A stretch of DNA of 64,000 bases, taken from Seminavis robusta (lineage: Eukaryota > Bacillariophyta > Bacillariophyceae > Naviculales > Naviculaceae). Location: the NCBI GenBank assembly GCA_903772945.1, contig CAICTM010000070.1:62001-126000 (forward strand). The letters run 5' to 3'. Positions within the stretch are counted from its first letter, which is position 1. Each line of letters starts with the position of its first letter. Below, piece by piece: positions 20,867-31,580 of this stretch. The notes under the pieces were generated by a model, which ran no database searches, was not told the DNA's origin, and saw nothing but the letters and a program-made list of their open reading frames with translations. The translations under genes were made by a program, and so were the position numbers.

Positions 20867-21979
20867 ATGTCAAACTCATTAAAGTACATTGTGGCTCTTG
20901 TCCTCTTGGCTCTGGCAGGTTTAGCCCACTATTGCAGGGAAGTCTATTGGTCGGTGGATGTGGCTGTGGCAACCCAAGAATCCAAGGTGGCACAGATAAG
21001 GTCAATTCCACTGCCCAACATTATCCAAACCAAAGATTGGCCACCACCTCATACAGACATATTCATGCCACTCAGCAACAATAGAACCAGCAATATCTAT
21101 GCAGGCTTTAACCTTGCGGTAATCACCATCTGTTGCCTTGCAGACGAAAAGCACCCTGACCCCTACACAAGTACCCAAGCCATCAACAAGGAGTACTTTC
21201 TTCGACATGGTATCCCCTTCATCATTTTCCGTGCCTGCGAGTTTTTGGGAGATTGGGAACGAATTCTTCGAGCAGGGCAAGTCCTGAAGCATTCAAGTTC
21301 ATTGGATTTTGTGGCATGGATGGATTGTGATGCGGGTGTGGTGGCAGGCCCTGAGGATGATGCTATTGTGAATCCCTTTGTCAGGTTCCTTCGTCACTTT
21401 GATCTTTTCAATCCTCTTCCCAGTCGGCGTGATGCAGTGGGAATGGTGCTGTCTCGTCATGTGGATTTCAGTGGAGCCCGGCCCTACAAAACTTGGTATG
21501 GATTCAGGCCGCATCTGTGTGAGAATTCAAAGTACTGGCCAGAGTCTGAAGCAGCGGCGGGGGATTGTCTGGTCAATAGTGGAGTCTTGGTTGTACGCAA
21601 CAATGATGCTGGCTTCAAATCCATCAACCACTTTGATGAAGTGATGCACTGGGGAAACATCAGCTGGTTGCAGCCATCGTTCAACTACATCTTGCAAGAA
21701 CAGATTGACAGAGGTACCAAAAATTACCCTGTCAAAGTTGTCAATGGTGCTTGGTTCAATCGAAAGATTAAACCACTCGGTTTAGACTTTCCTGAAGGAG
21801 AGAAAAATTTGACTGAGGCTGAATTCTTTCGCCGCCGCTATTGGACGAAAGAAATTCCTACCTTTCTCTTGCATCCTTGGGGTGTTAGTCCTAAGATTCA
21901 GTTTTGGGATTGTGCAGTGGCAATCACCCCAAAGTCTGCCGGCCGGATAATAGACCAGTGTGGTCATTGGTTGTACTAG
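20867..21979 (+). CDS. GT-A-fold glycosyltransferase, copy 1 (GT34/GMA12-like)
   Basis: 370 residues without introns. An N-terminal signal anchor (YIVALVLLALAGLAHY) gives a Golgi type II protein. The catalytic region has the DxD-type motif in VAWMDCDAGVV (residues about 148-158), preceded by a Rossmann-like start (FNLAVITICCLADEK). A GDCLVNSGVLVVRNN block and a late LLHPWG motif follow, as in GT34-like and other retaining galactosyl/mannosyl transferases. It would use a nucleotide sugar on the lumenal side to extend a glycan. The family number is uncertain. It forms a tandem pair with the gene at 22296; residues 60-205 are almost identical between copies, while the rest has diverged clearly. 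Confidence 0.75.
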   Translation: MSNSLKYIVALVLLALAGLAHYCREVYWSVDVAVATQESKVAQIRSIPLPNIIQTKDWPPPHTDIFMPLSNNRTSNIYAGFNLAVITICCLADEKHPDPYTSTQAINKEYFLRHGIPFIIFRACEFLGDWERILRAGQVLKHSSSLDFVAWMDCDAGVVAGPEDDAIVNPFVRFLRHFDLFNPLPSRRDAVGMVLSRHVDFSGARPYKTWYGFRPHLCENSKYWPESEAAAGDCLVNSGVLVVRNNDAGFKSINHFDEVMHWGNISWLQPSFNYILQEQIDRGTKNYPVKVVNGAWFNRKIKPLGLDFPEGEKNLTEAEFFRRRYWTKEIPTFLLHPWGVSPKIQFWDCAVAITPKSAGRIIDQCGHWLY

Positions 21980-22295
21980 CAGTTGGGAAGTCTCCCATCC
22001 ATCCAAAAGAGCAGACAACAAATAGGAATTTTCTTACTCGGAATTCCAAAAAGTGCTGAGGCAAGGCACCCGTGATCCCACGTGGGACTGACAGACCCGC
22101 CTTCAAAGGAACAAAGCAATTAACGGCTACTACTAGCTAGCTAGCTAGTCTAGCTAGCTAGCTAGCTAGCTAGCTAGTACAAACGCAGAAGCGAGTGAAT
22201 CGAATCGAATCTGATGAAGCTTGCTCTGCCCATCTATGCCCCCAACCCCAACATGAAGCAAAGACCATACATGTAGACGGTGACAAATAATAAGA
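21980..22295. repeat. Spacer of the tandem pair, with duplicated promoter block and CTAG repeat
   Basis: Contains the second copy of the GGCACCCGTGATCCCACGTG block (22064) seen upstream of copy 1. Downstream of it is a run of CTAG/CTAGCTAG repeats at about 22133-22179. The CTAG run is absent from the first copy, so it arose after the duplication or was lost there. Confidence 0.75.
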
Positions 22296-23549
22296 ATGTC
22301 AAACTCAATAAAGTACATTGTCGCTCTTGTCCTCTTGGCTCTGGCAGGTTTATCCCAGTATTATAGGCAAGTCTATTGGTTGGTGGATGTGGCAGCCGAA
22401 GAATCGAAGGCGGCACTCAAGATGGAACCAATTCCACTGCCCAGCATTATCCAAACCAAAGATTGGCCACCACCAAATACAGACATATTCATGCCACGCA
22501 GCAACAATAGAACCAGCAATGTCTATGCAGGCTTTAACCTTGTGGTAATCACCATCTGTTGCCTTGCAGACGAAAAGCACCCTGACCCCTACACAAGTAC
22601 TCAAGCCATCAACAAGGAGTACTTTCTTCGACATGGTATCCCCTTCATCATTTTCCGTGCCTGCGAGTTTTTGGGAGATTGGGAACGAATTCTTCGAGCA
22701 GGGCAAGTCCTGAAGCATTCAAGTTCATTGGATTTTGTGGCATGGATGGATTGTGATGCGGGTGTTGTGGCAGGCCCTGAGGATGATGCTATTGTGAATC
22801 CCTTTGACAGGTTCCTTCGTCACTTTGATCTTTTCAATCCTCTTCCCAGTCGGCGTGATGCAGTGGGAATGGTGCTGTCTCGTCACGTGGATTTTAGTGG
22901 ATCCAGGGCTTATACCAAAATTGGATTCAAACGGAATCATTGTGCTTTGTCAAACTACTACCCTCCTTCCACTGTAAATGATGGGGACTGTTTGGTCAAT
23001 AGTGGAGTCTTGGTTATTCGCAACAACAAAGCTGGCTACAAGGCCATCAACCGGTTTGATGAAGTTATGCATTGGGGAAACATCAGCTGGTTGCAGCCAT
23101 CATACAACTACATCTTGCAACAACAGCTTGATAGTGGAAACAGAAGTTATCCAGTAAGGGTAGTCAAAGGTGCATGGTTCAATCGAAAAGGTCTTCCACT
23201 TGGTTTTCACAGTGAGAAACGGAAACGGTTGACTTCCCAAGATTTTTTTAGAGGCCAATGGTGGGCCAAGAAAATACCAACATTTATCATGCATCCTTGG
23301 GGCTATGATCCCAGGCAGAGGAAACATTGGTGGGATTGTGCCTTGACAGTCACCCCAAAGTCTGCGGACCGAATTGTAGACCAATGTGTCCATTGGTTTC
23401 TGGAAACTGAGAAAGACCCAGGAGAAGGATCAACCCACTACTTTAGCTCATCTGAGCTCCCAGAGTTCTCAAAAAAGGAATCACAAACCGCGGACGAGAC
23501 AGTTGCAGATGACAAGGAAGAACCACAAAAAGAGCGGAAGTTCCTGTAG
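22296..23549 (+). CDS. GT-A-fold glycosyltransferase, copy 2 (GT34/GMA12-like)
   Basis: 417 residues, no intron. It has the same signal anchor (YIVALVLLALAGLSQY), the same VAWMDCDAGVV motif, GDCLVNSGVLVIRNN and MHPWG as copy 1. It differs in having a hydrophilic Lys/Glu-rich C-terminal extension of about 40 residues (from FLETEKDPGEG) that copy 1 lacks. The catalytic N-terminal half is almost identical to copy 1 at the DNA level, while the acceptor-side half (for example AYTKIGFKRNHCALSNYYPP against PYKTWYGFRPHLCENSKYWP) has diverged. The two enzymes may share a donor sugar and differ in acceptor (inference). Confidence 0.75.
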   Translation: MSNSIKYIVALVLLALAGLSQYYRQVYWLVDVAAEESKAALKMEPIPLPSIIQTKDWPPPNTDIFMPRSNNRTSNVYAGFNLVVITICCLADEKHPDPYTSTQAINKEYFLRHGIPFIIFRACEFLGDWERILRAGQVLKHSSSLDFVAWMDCDAGVVAGPEDDAIVNPFDRFLRHFDLFNPLPSRRDAVGMVLSRHVDFSGSRAYTKIGFKRNHCALSNYYPPSTVNDGDCLVNSGVLVIRNNKAGYKAINRFDEVMHWGNISWLQPSYNYILQQQLDSGNRSYPVRVVKGAWFNRKGLPLGFHSEKRKRLTSQDFFRGQWWAKKIPTFIMHPWGYDPRQRKHWWDCALTVTPKSADRIVDQCVHWFLETEKDPGEGSTHYFSSSELPEFSKKESQTADETVADDKEEPQKERKFL

Positions 23550-23801
23550 AGAGACTGTCGCAAAGAGTGCTGCTTCCTCAGAATCAGGGTTTGGTGCTCT
23601 ATCACTGCCCGAGACGACAATCTTCCTTTCTATATCATTTCTTCGGTCTATGGGCTATTTCTACGGGGCTATCTGCCTTGAAACAAATGTCTATCGCACT
23701 ACCTTTGGTTTGATTTGGTCTATGATGCTGGCTATCGAGTGGTACGTCGGCATACGCAACACGTCGAACAGCTGGCTTGTGGTGGTGGGCTTCTAGCCAG
23801 C

Positions 23802-26800
23802 TCAAGAACCGCTTCGTTGAAGGCCATCCAAGAGAGCTGGATACCATCCTCGCAATCGGGGTATATGGTTTTCGTTCTTGTTGAGCAGCTCCAGGGGTGC
23901 CTGTGCATGGATTGTTGACGCCACCATCAACGAGGACTTTTCAACCTTTTCAATGGGATTGATGTTGTCCTGTAAAACTGTACCCATCAAATCATTTTCA
24001 AAGCAATGAGTCACTCCGATACACACGTGCAGTTCGGAGTAGGGCAGCGACAAGGTCCCACTACGGCTCAAGGCATCCAACAGATCGAAGGCTTTGTCCT
24101 TTTCGGTACGGATGTCATCCGGTCCCAGTGACGCGGTAGTAGCAGTCTTGCTCAAGAGACTCTCGTGACGCTTTCGGGTCCAAACGTCGCCCGTCGCTAT
24201 TTTAGTGGTCCGCAGGGAACCGTCCGTGTCGTGGACTTGAAATAGAGAATCCAGGGCTTTGGGGATCTTGGTGAAATCCACGGCGGTAAAATCGACGATG
24301 TCCGGAATGGCTTCGGCTTCCAAGGGTTCTATTGGCTTATCGAAACCTTCACGAAGCATCCGACCTGCCCCCCCTGGTATACCAGGGCCATCAAACGGAC
24401 CAACAGGTTCTGGTCCTGGTACGTCATCTGTGGGTAGGGCTCGACTAAAATCGAAACCTGGTTCTTCTGGCTGACCAGGGCCATCAAACGGACCGCCAGG
24501 TTCTGGTCCAGGTACACCACACCTAGGTCCTGCGGATATCTTGGCATATGAGGCGACGGAAATGTCATCCAAGTCAGCACCAGCTGCGTTGCTTTTCCGT
24601 AGCCAATCAAGAGCACCGGCCATGTCTTGCGCTTTTTGATCAGCTGGGGAGCCACCAAGCCCACCCGATGAGGCCGCCAACATCCTGGCAAGGGCATCTG
24701 GATCGTCCAACCCATCAGCCCCTGCTTCGGAGCCCCTGAGCCAGTTCAGCGCATCATTCATTGCATGGGCTTTCCTTTCTTCCTCTGTGCGACGTCCGGG
24801 GCCACAGCCTTGAGCCATTTGCCTCTTGACCATCGTAGCTCGCTCTTTTTCCAGTTCCAATTGCTTCTTCTTTTCTTGCTGTACAACATCCAGGACAGAC
24901 TTTGCGTATTCCTCTACCAAAGCAATCTTTGAAGCCTTGGTTGCGTCATCTTCTCCATCGTACGAAAGCATGTCCGGGGGGATTTGATAGTCAATAAAAA
25001 GGGAGAGGAGATCTTGGGTCAACTGCATCTGCTTTGTCAAAGCACCTCGGGGCAACGCGAGCAAGTCCTCCAGCTGAGGTTTGAGTTGGACCACACAAAC
25101 AGCAAAGACGGAGGATGCGAGTTGCCTTTCTCGAAATGCCTTGGCAAATGTTTGTTGCTCCGGAGAGAGGGACGAGATGGCATCCTTGAACTCTTTTGCA
25201 GACGGCAATGCATCCATCAGAAGCGGAATCAACACCTCGTCCTTGTTTTGGACAATAATAGCGTCCTTGGGGTTGAACTGATCCGGGCCAGCCATGTTGC
25301 CCACCATGACCAAAAAACATGAGAATTGTCTTGCTCGCACACACAACTGAGGATGAGATGCCCACACGAGATGATTGTCGAAGGAGTATCGGATCCAGCC
25401 GTGCAGATACCTTTCTCCTGTCATCTGCAGGGCGGTGGCGGCATTCAACGGGATCTGGATGGAAGGATTTGCAGCCGTGGCTGGAACCTTCCGATTGAAG
25501 GTTTCAATAGGACACATCTGGCCTCTGTTGCTGATGTCGTGTTCTATGGAAAGAATCCCAGCAGGGAACTGTCCTGGTTGCCGAATGGCAAAGCAGAAAG
25601 GGCTTGGAGCGTAGGCTGAATCGTAGAGCTTGTGTCGCTGGTGGAAACTCATGAACTGCTCAAAGTCCTCCGGATATATTTCCTTGCCAATTGCAGACAC
25701 CAACTGCTTTTTGAGCATGTCTTCAATGTATCCTACTAAATCTTCGTACTGCTCAGCCAGTGCCTCCATATGGAAGCCTAGCAAGGTCAAAGTAGCTTCT
25801 ACCGAGGAAATCATGCAGGATTCCTCTTCACCGCTGACTTCAATGAACTGTTGTTGAATAGCATCGACGGCTTCCTTCATCGACCGCGCATGCTCTGTCA
25901 TGATTTTGTCCATATCTTCCGACGACATCAATGGAGACGACACGGCGTTTTCACGACCATCCGATACAGAGCGGGACGGCAGCGCCAAGAGACCCAGCCT
26001 CTGTTTTGTTCCCGACGCGTTGGCAGCATGCGTCTCTTCAAACAGCGGAAGGACGGGGCACAAGATACTGTGCGCAGACAACAAGGAAGCCAGTTTTGGT
26101 TTTCTTGGAGCCTTGTCGGGTGTCACCTTCGTGGGGGCATGGCGCCCAAGAATAGAAGACTCGACCGTCAGGGTCCAGAAGCAGCGCACCGACCGGGCAA
26201 AGTACTTAACTTGCCGAAAGTAACCCAACGTTGTTTGAATCTGCTCATTCCGAACTGGTGTTTTGCATTTTTCCGGATTGCTGCGATCGATTGCGAATTG
26301 GTTATCCTTGGCGACGTTCTGGAGAAGCCAGGTCAAGTCCAAACTACACAAAAGTACGGGCTCGTAGACCTCCTGAAAGGGAGCCTTGTGTGAACCTTTG
26401 ATTGTGAGGAAAGTCGCGGCGTCTCTTTCCTGAAGCGTAATCATAGTTTGCTCCTCGGGTGCTGCCCCCGCGAAGATAATCAGCCGATGATTGACATTTA
26501 CTTTCCAACGGTACTCTTTGACAATGTTGGTTGTTTTGTGCTCAACAACAATAGTTTTCTCTTCGGGTGGACCCTCCGCGGAAACGCATGCCACTTTGGC
26601 AATCTCCTCCACAGTGGGCTGGTCCAGCTGGTCAATGATGGGATCATTGTTTCTCAACCACTCAATCGCTTCCTCCACAAACTTTTGGCTGACTGAGGGA
26701 GTCCGGTTCGCCCACCCCACGAACTTTTGGCTGACTGAGGGAGTCCGGTTCTCTGGCGGTTCCAACCCAGTAACTTTGGAGAATGCCCTGACTGCTGGCT

Positions 26801-27266
26801 CCAATTGAGTGATTGCGGGGTCTTGGAAATTCGGGTCGTTTTTCCTGAGCCAATCCACTGCATTCGCCAGTACCTTTTCGTGCTCGAGTTTTTTCTTTTC
26901 GACAATCTTTTGCTCCAAGTTGCCGGTCACCTTCACCACGGGCACTTCTTTCTCCTCCACGAACAGACAGGTCTGTTTGGCTTCAAACCTCATAGTGACA
27001 GTCTTTTCGTCTTGATTCACCCACTGCAACAGTTGCTCAAAATGATCCGCTCGGAGACCCCACTGTTCCAAGATATTGACTTGAGCGACCAAAGCCGTGC
27101 TGGTCAGCAGCTCTGCCAAAGCAAACTTGTCGTCGTAGGTGTGTTCTTTATCATACTCATGCGCCAGACGTGGATTTCGGGAGGTATCCAAGATCTTCTT
27201 GACGCTTTCCAGCGCCTTGTCGACTCTCGCGCGAAAGCGGTGCTCGTCAAAGGCAGTGTACTTCAT
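23802..27266 (-). CDS. Large protein of unknown function with repeated WLR motifs
   Basis: One intronless frame of 1154 residues. Four copies of a motif A-(V/I/L)-(D/E/N)-W-L-R occur: two near residues 137-218 (NAVDWLRKND, EAIEWLRNND) and two near residues 850-905 (DALNWLRGSE, GALDWLRKSN), each followed by a D/P-rich turn. Between them lies a Lys/Glu-rich helix. Two copies of a PGPEP-GPFDGPG segment follow the last WLR unit. The C-terminal 130 residues (AFDLLDALSRSG, then a THCFENDLMGTVLQDNINP stretch) look like a conserved protist domain; I recall similar tails in other algal proteins but cannot name the family. There is no signal peptide or TM segment. A 42-bp tandem duplication (26680-26755) repeats NRTPSVSQKFV. 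Function unknown. Confidence 0.75.
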   Translation of the reverse strand: MKYTAFDEHRFRARVDKALESVKKILDTSRNPRLAHEYDKEHTYDDKFALAELLTSTALVAQVNILEQWGLRADHFEQLLQWVNQDEKTVTMRFEAKQTCLFVEEKEVPVVKVTGNLEQKIVEKKKLEHEKVLANAVDWLRKNDPNFQDPAITQLEPAVRAFSKVTGLEPPENRTPSVSQKFVGWANRTPSVSQKFVEEAIEWLRNNDPIIDQLDQPTVEEIAKVACVSAEGPPEEKTIVVEHKTTNIVKEYRWKVNVNHRLIIFAGAAPEEQTMITLQERDAATFLTIKGSHKAPFQEVYEPVLLCSLDLTWLLQNVAKDNQFAIDRSNPEKCKTPVRNEQIQTTLGYFRQVKYFARSVRCFWTLTVESSILGRHAPTKVTPDKAPRKPKLASLLSAHSILCPVLPLFEETHAANASGTKQRLGLLALPSRSVSDGRENAVSSPLMSSEDMDKIMTEHARSMKEAVDAIQQQFIEVSGEEESCMISSVEATLTLLGFHMEALAEQYEDLVGYIEDMLKKQLVSAIGKEIYPEDFEQFMSFHQRHKLYDSAYAPSPFCFAIRQPGQFPAGILSIEHDISNRGQMCPIETFNRKVPATAANPSIQIPLNAATALQMTGERYLHGWIRYSFDNHLVWASHPQLCVRARQFSCFLVMVGNMAGPDQFNPKDAIIVQNKDEVLIPLLMDALPSAKEFKDAISSLSPEQQTFAKAFRERQLASSVFAVCVVQLKPQLEDLLALPRGALTKQMQLTQDLLSLFIDYQIPPDMLSYDGEDDATKASKIALVEEYAKSVLDVVQQEKKKQLELEKERATMVKRQMAQGCGPGRRTEEERKAHAMNDALNWLRGSEAGADGLDDPDALARMLAASSGGLGGSPADQKAQDMAGALDWLRKSNAAGADLDDISVASYAKISAGPRCGVPGPEPGGPFDGPGQPEEPGFDFSRALPTDDVPGPEPVGPFDGPGIPGGAGRMLREGFDKPIEPLEAEAIPDIVDFTAVDFTKIPKALDSLFQVHDTDGSLRTTKIATGDVWTRKRHESLLSKTATTASLGPDDIRTEKDKAFDLLDALSRSGTLSLPYSELHVCIGVTHCFENDLMGTVLQDNINPIEKVEKSSLMVASTIHAQAPLELLNKNENHIPRLRGWYPALLDGLQRSGS

Positions 27267-27759
27267 GTTGCGTTTTACCGGTAGTTATCTTGTCTTGTTG
27301 TTGCTTGAGAAAAAGAAATGACTTGTGTGGTCTACAGATCTGAAAAGGTTGTTGGATACAACTTTTCTCTGTTTCTGCGAACAGGACAGATCCCTCCTTG
27401 GCTGGTACTGTATACCATATCTTTTGAGCCGTGCATCGACTGTCACTTGACTGAGTCGAGTCGAGTGACAGTCGAGTCGAGTGGATCCTTGACTGATGGC
27501 AAGGTTGTTTCAGCCAGCAAGGTTGCCACACACCATGCCTCCAGAAAGAACTACAGCATCCCACTGGGTGGTCTAATGACACAACCAAGGAGCTATCCGT
27601 CCAGTACAGTGTACCTGTCTTTTTAAGTTAATTAAGATGTTATGTTCTCTCCCACGTTGGTAATCGATACTTGCATTGATACTCTAGCTAGAAAGGAACA
27701 CTTCATTTTCACCTCTACATCACATGGACAACACCTTGAGCAATCCAAGAGCTAAAGCG
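27267..27759. other. Intergenic stretch
   Basis: 493 bp between the WLR gene start and the 3' end of the kinase gene. It includes a short tandem of GAGTCGAGT units at 27451-27482. No gene supported. Confidence 0.5.
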
Positions 27760-30751
27760 CTAAAAACCTGCAAACATCTCCTGTTCCTTCTTTGACAATG
27801 GCTTGATCTTGGATTCTTTCCCGTCCTTCATCTTCTCAAAGTTTGAAACATCAAACGGATCCTGTACTTCGGGGACCCAAGGCGCCTGGACCTGCTTCTC
27901 CGGCAAAGTCAAAAAGTTGATTTTCTCGAACCACGCATGTTCCATGATATCCAAGTGACCCCGACTCAAATTTCCCAGGCGAGTTGCCTGGTTTCGCACC
28001 AGGAGCTTCTTGATCAAGTCTTGAGCGAATCCATTCACAGCACGGGGAATGCTGTACTTGACGCAGACAATGTTCTTGAAAAGGGCAATGTTGTCGGCTC
28101 CCCTCACGTAAAATGCCGAACGGCCCACCAACATTTCGTAGACCAGAACACCAAAGGCCCAGTAATCGGCGGCCTTGTCATGACCTTTGGAGGTGATGAT
28201 CTCAGGGGCGAGGTATTCCGGGGTGCCGCTGCGGATTGATCGGAGACATCAAAATGAAGCACAACAATCATGATAAGACAATTTACATCCGTAGCACGCC
28301 AAACGGACGTGGAGATTGAAGATACTTACCACAGCGTGTAGGTCTTGTTTCCAACCACTTTGGCAAAACCCAAGTCCACAATGACTGCGTAACCACTAGA
28401 GTCAATGAGGATGTTCTCGGGCTTCAAATCGCGGTATGCAATGAGCCGTTGATGCATGTGCGCCAGGGAAGAAATGACACAGGCACCGTAAAAGACAGCG
28501 TCGCCATTGGAGATTCCACGGCGTTTGTTCTTTGGGGCATGAATGACATTGAAAAGCTCTCCTCCTTGCATGAGTTCCAAAAGGAGGTACAAATGGCCCT
28601 CGTCCTGGAAAGCGCCGTGACATGGCAAAATGAAGGGGTGGCTCATGGTGCTCAACAAAGCCTTTTCACGCAACACACCGTCAACCTGGTCATTGTCGAT
28701 AAGCTGTCTTTTGTTGAGGCATTTCAATGCGTACGGGTTTTCGTTGTAAGTGGCCAACCAGACTTTTCCAAAGGCGCCTGTCGTTGGAGAAGCGCAGTGT
28801 ATTGCAAGACAATTCTTGAGACCCTCGCTCTCTGATGACAAAAACAAATCTAATGTGCATAATCGATCAACATTCCACAAAATTCTAAACGTACCACTTC
28901 CCAGAATTCGATGCTTTTTCACTTCGGCGATGGTGATGTTTTCCCTTCGATCCGATCGAACAAAGGCGGGCAACATCGACGACTTCTTCATGTCTCCAAT
29001 GACACTCTCGATTTCGCTACGAGTAATGACCCAGCAGGTTGTAGCGGACTTGCATTCCACATTTTGCTGACTGTTTTTTCCCGCTTCTTCACGAATGGAA
29101 TTATCACCGTAGTAGTCTCCACTGTGCAAATTGAAAACTTGTCCCTTGTTGTCGTATATCACAATTTCCCCGCTTTTGATTATCCACAGCGACTGTGGAT
29201 GCGGTTTTCCTTCTTCGGCGAGTTTGGTACTCTCTGCGAATGACTGTTCCGAGAGCAACGTGACAAGCTTGTCCAGATCGGAATCGTTGATTTTCTTGGA
29301 GTCAAACATGGGGATACCCTTTAGGGTTCGTTTTTTCATCTCCTTATCCAAGAGATCCTGGAACGGTCCCAGAGCCCGTTCGAACGTCTGTCGATCGGTG
29401 GCTTCGGTCATGACGTCGGTAATGGCAGTGACATTGGCAGCCCGCTTTTCTCCTGTGAGCAGGGCTCGTTCACCGAACCAATCACCCTGGGTGTAGGATT
29501 GCACGACACCCTGACTATCACCGAGACCAATTTCGTGGACCTTGACCTTTCCTTCGACGATAATGTAAAAGATATCCCCGTTGTCCCCCTTGTTGACGAT
29601 TCGTTCTCCCGCGGAGAATTTGACGGGTGTGAGTGTTTCCGCGAATTTGCGCAGCTGTGCATCGCTGAGCGACTGTCCAAAGAGGGGCACCTTTTTGAGC
29701 CATCCGACAATGGTTTCTTCTCTGGAGACGGCTTGCCTCGCGAGTAAGACTCGAAATGTATTCTGGTCTACCTTCCAAAGGACGGTATCTTGTGCGGCGA
29801 TGCAGGTCGCCGCACGAGGAGCATCGTAGAGGAGCGCCAATTCCCCAAAGGACTCTCCGTTGGTACAGTTTCCGACTGGTTCTTTGTTACTTTTAATGTG
29901 GAAGTTGACAATACCTTCCTCGACGACATAAAAGAAATCTCCCACGTCTCCTTCCTTGATAATGACAGTACCCTTGGATGCGACCTGTTTTTGCATGGCA
30001 TCAATGAGGCGATGACGTTCCTGATCGGAGAGATCGGAAAAGATAAAGTTTTCTCCCAGAGCTTCATCTAGGAATTCCCGTTCGTGTTCTGTTTTGGGGA
30101 ATTTCATGAGATCGACATCGCCCTTGCTGATATCAATCTTTTTGGCAGCGATTTTTTCACGACGTTTGGACCGACGTTGCGTGTGTAGATGGATCTGTTG
30201 TTCTCGTTTCAAAATCTTGGCCGAGTCGAACCGTTCCATGACCTCATTGCCACCGTCATCCTGTTGTGTTTGTTTGTATGGTTATTTGTATGGTTACGTG
30301 TTGCAATCAATCGATGTTCCATCATGGTTTTGTGTGACACGAGTGGGTAGAAAAGGTATCATTGGAAAGGGTCGGGTAGGGTGGGCAAAGTACATGCAGT
30401 AGCAGGGTAAGATTTGATGTATATGTAGGTAGGTAGGTCGAAGTGTCGGGTTGAAAAGGGGGACAGGGTAGAACAAAAGAGGGTATAACCACAGAAAAGC
30501 AAAACGTGCAAGATTTGGCAGACAGAAAAGAGAAAGCAAACAAGCCAAAAAGCAGCCAAATGTGTGAGCTACCGTATATTCAGAACAAGCAAGAAAGCAA
30601 GGCAAGCGATTCTAGATCTGTTTTGACGCACCAATAGTCCTGGTTTGGAAGCCTCCTTTCCTGTACAACAGACTTTGAACATTTTGAAAAAGTTTCTTCC
30701 CCCCTTCTTCTTGCTGCCGTCATCATCGACCACTGTTTCCTTGGGTGCCAT
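27760..30751 (-). CDS. cGMP-dependent-type protein kinase (PKG-like): three cNMP domains plus AGC kinase, four exons
   Basis: Exons 30751-30632, 30260-28895, 28777-28330 and 28228-27760; introns 371, 117 and 101 nt, all GT-AG; 800 residues. Exon 1 encodes a short basic N-terminus. cNMP-binding domain 1 has GDVGDFFYVVEEG and FGELALLYDAPRAA; domain 2 has GDNGDIFYIIVEG and FGERALLTGEKRAA; domain 3 (SLWIIKSGEIVIYD, YYGDNSIREEAG) lacks the E...R(A) ligand signature and is probably degenerate, as in alveolate PKGs. The kinase has LGSGAFGKVW, ALK, IAYRDLKPENIL, DLG in place of DFG, TLCGTPEYLAPE and ADYWAFGVLVYEML, then an AGC tail ending in a FDVSNF stretch. It would phosphorylate Ser/Thr targets on cyclic nucleotide binding. 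The intron splitting the Gly-loop keeps the frame open if retained, but would destroy the loop. Confidence 0.9.
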
Positions 30752-31580
30752 GGTGGATGTATTGATATAGATGTATAGATGCCTCTTTCCACTACTACTT
30801 TCTGGGATCCTCTTCTTTTGCCAGAAGCTCCTCTGATCCTTCCTTCCTACTGCCGTCTCCTTTGGGCGGGTTTGTGCTTTGTGTCTCCAGCTACCGGTAC
30901 CAGCTCTAGATAACTAAACGGTCAACCGAACACTCACTGCAATAATGGAGATAATACCCTGATCTTCGCCTTCTTATTGTTGATGCGGTTCCGATCTTGT
31001 CAAACTGAACTGAACTGAACTGAACTGAACTGAACCAACGGCAACCAAAGGATCCTCCCAGACAAGTCAAGTCTACCGGTATGCTCGGGCAAAATAAACT
31101 AGATAGTTGATAATAATGAGAGATGCTGTAACAGGTGGATCTCTAGCTACTCTAGTACCTTGGGTCTGTGTCTACCGGTATGTAAGCTTTGCCTCCACCA
31201 AATGCATGCATGTATGCAGACTTGGCAATCAATCAATCAATCAACCAAAGAAAGATACTGCAGGGAGTGCCGATGCTGACGATGTGTTCGCGCTGTCAAG
31301 GACTTTGTTTTTACTGTACCAATTTTTCGAAAAACCAAAATTGTCGGATCCCAGTCACTTCGGGGTATCAATGACTGCTCAGAAGATGATCTGACGTCAG
31401 CTATTCCAAAGGCAAGACTTCAAATCACGAGTGTACTGGCTCGCGCTGGGAATTTTCTATCGGTTGATATCTATTTAAGCGCCATGTACCCTCGTTAAAT
31501 CTATAAATTTCAAATGGAGTGTTTCACTTCGAGCCAAAATAGAACGGATCTCTCACACTTTTTAAAAAAATTAATTGACC
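30752..31580. other. Divergent intergenic region with short tandem repeat
   Basis: 829 bp between the kinase and sulfotransferase starts; holds both promoters. Six consecutive TGAAC units lie at about 31004-31035. Three ATCAATC units follow at 31229. No gene seen. Confidence 0.6.

Noticed and set aside
23386-23796. 136-codon plus frame after the second glycosyltransferase
   Set aside because: Starts inside the real coding frame in another register and has no recognisable content.
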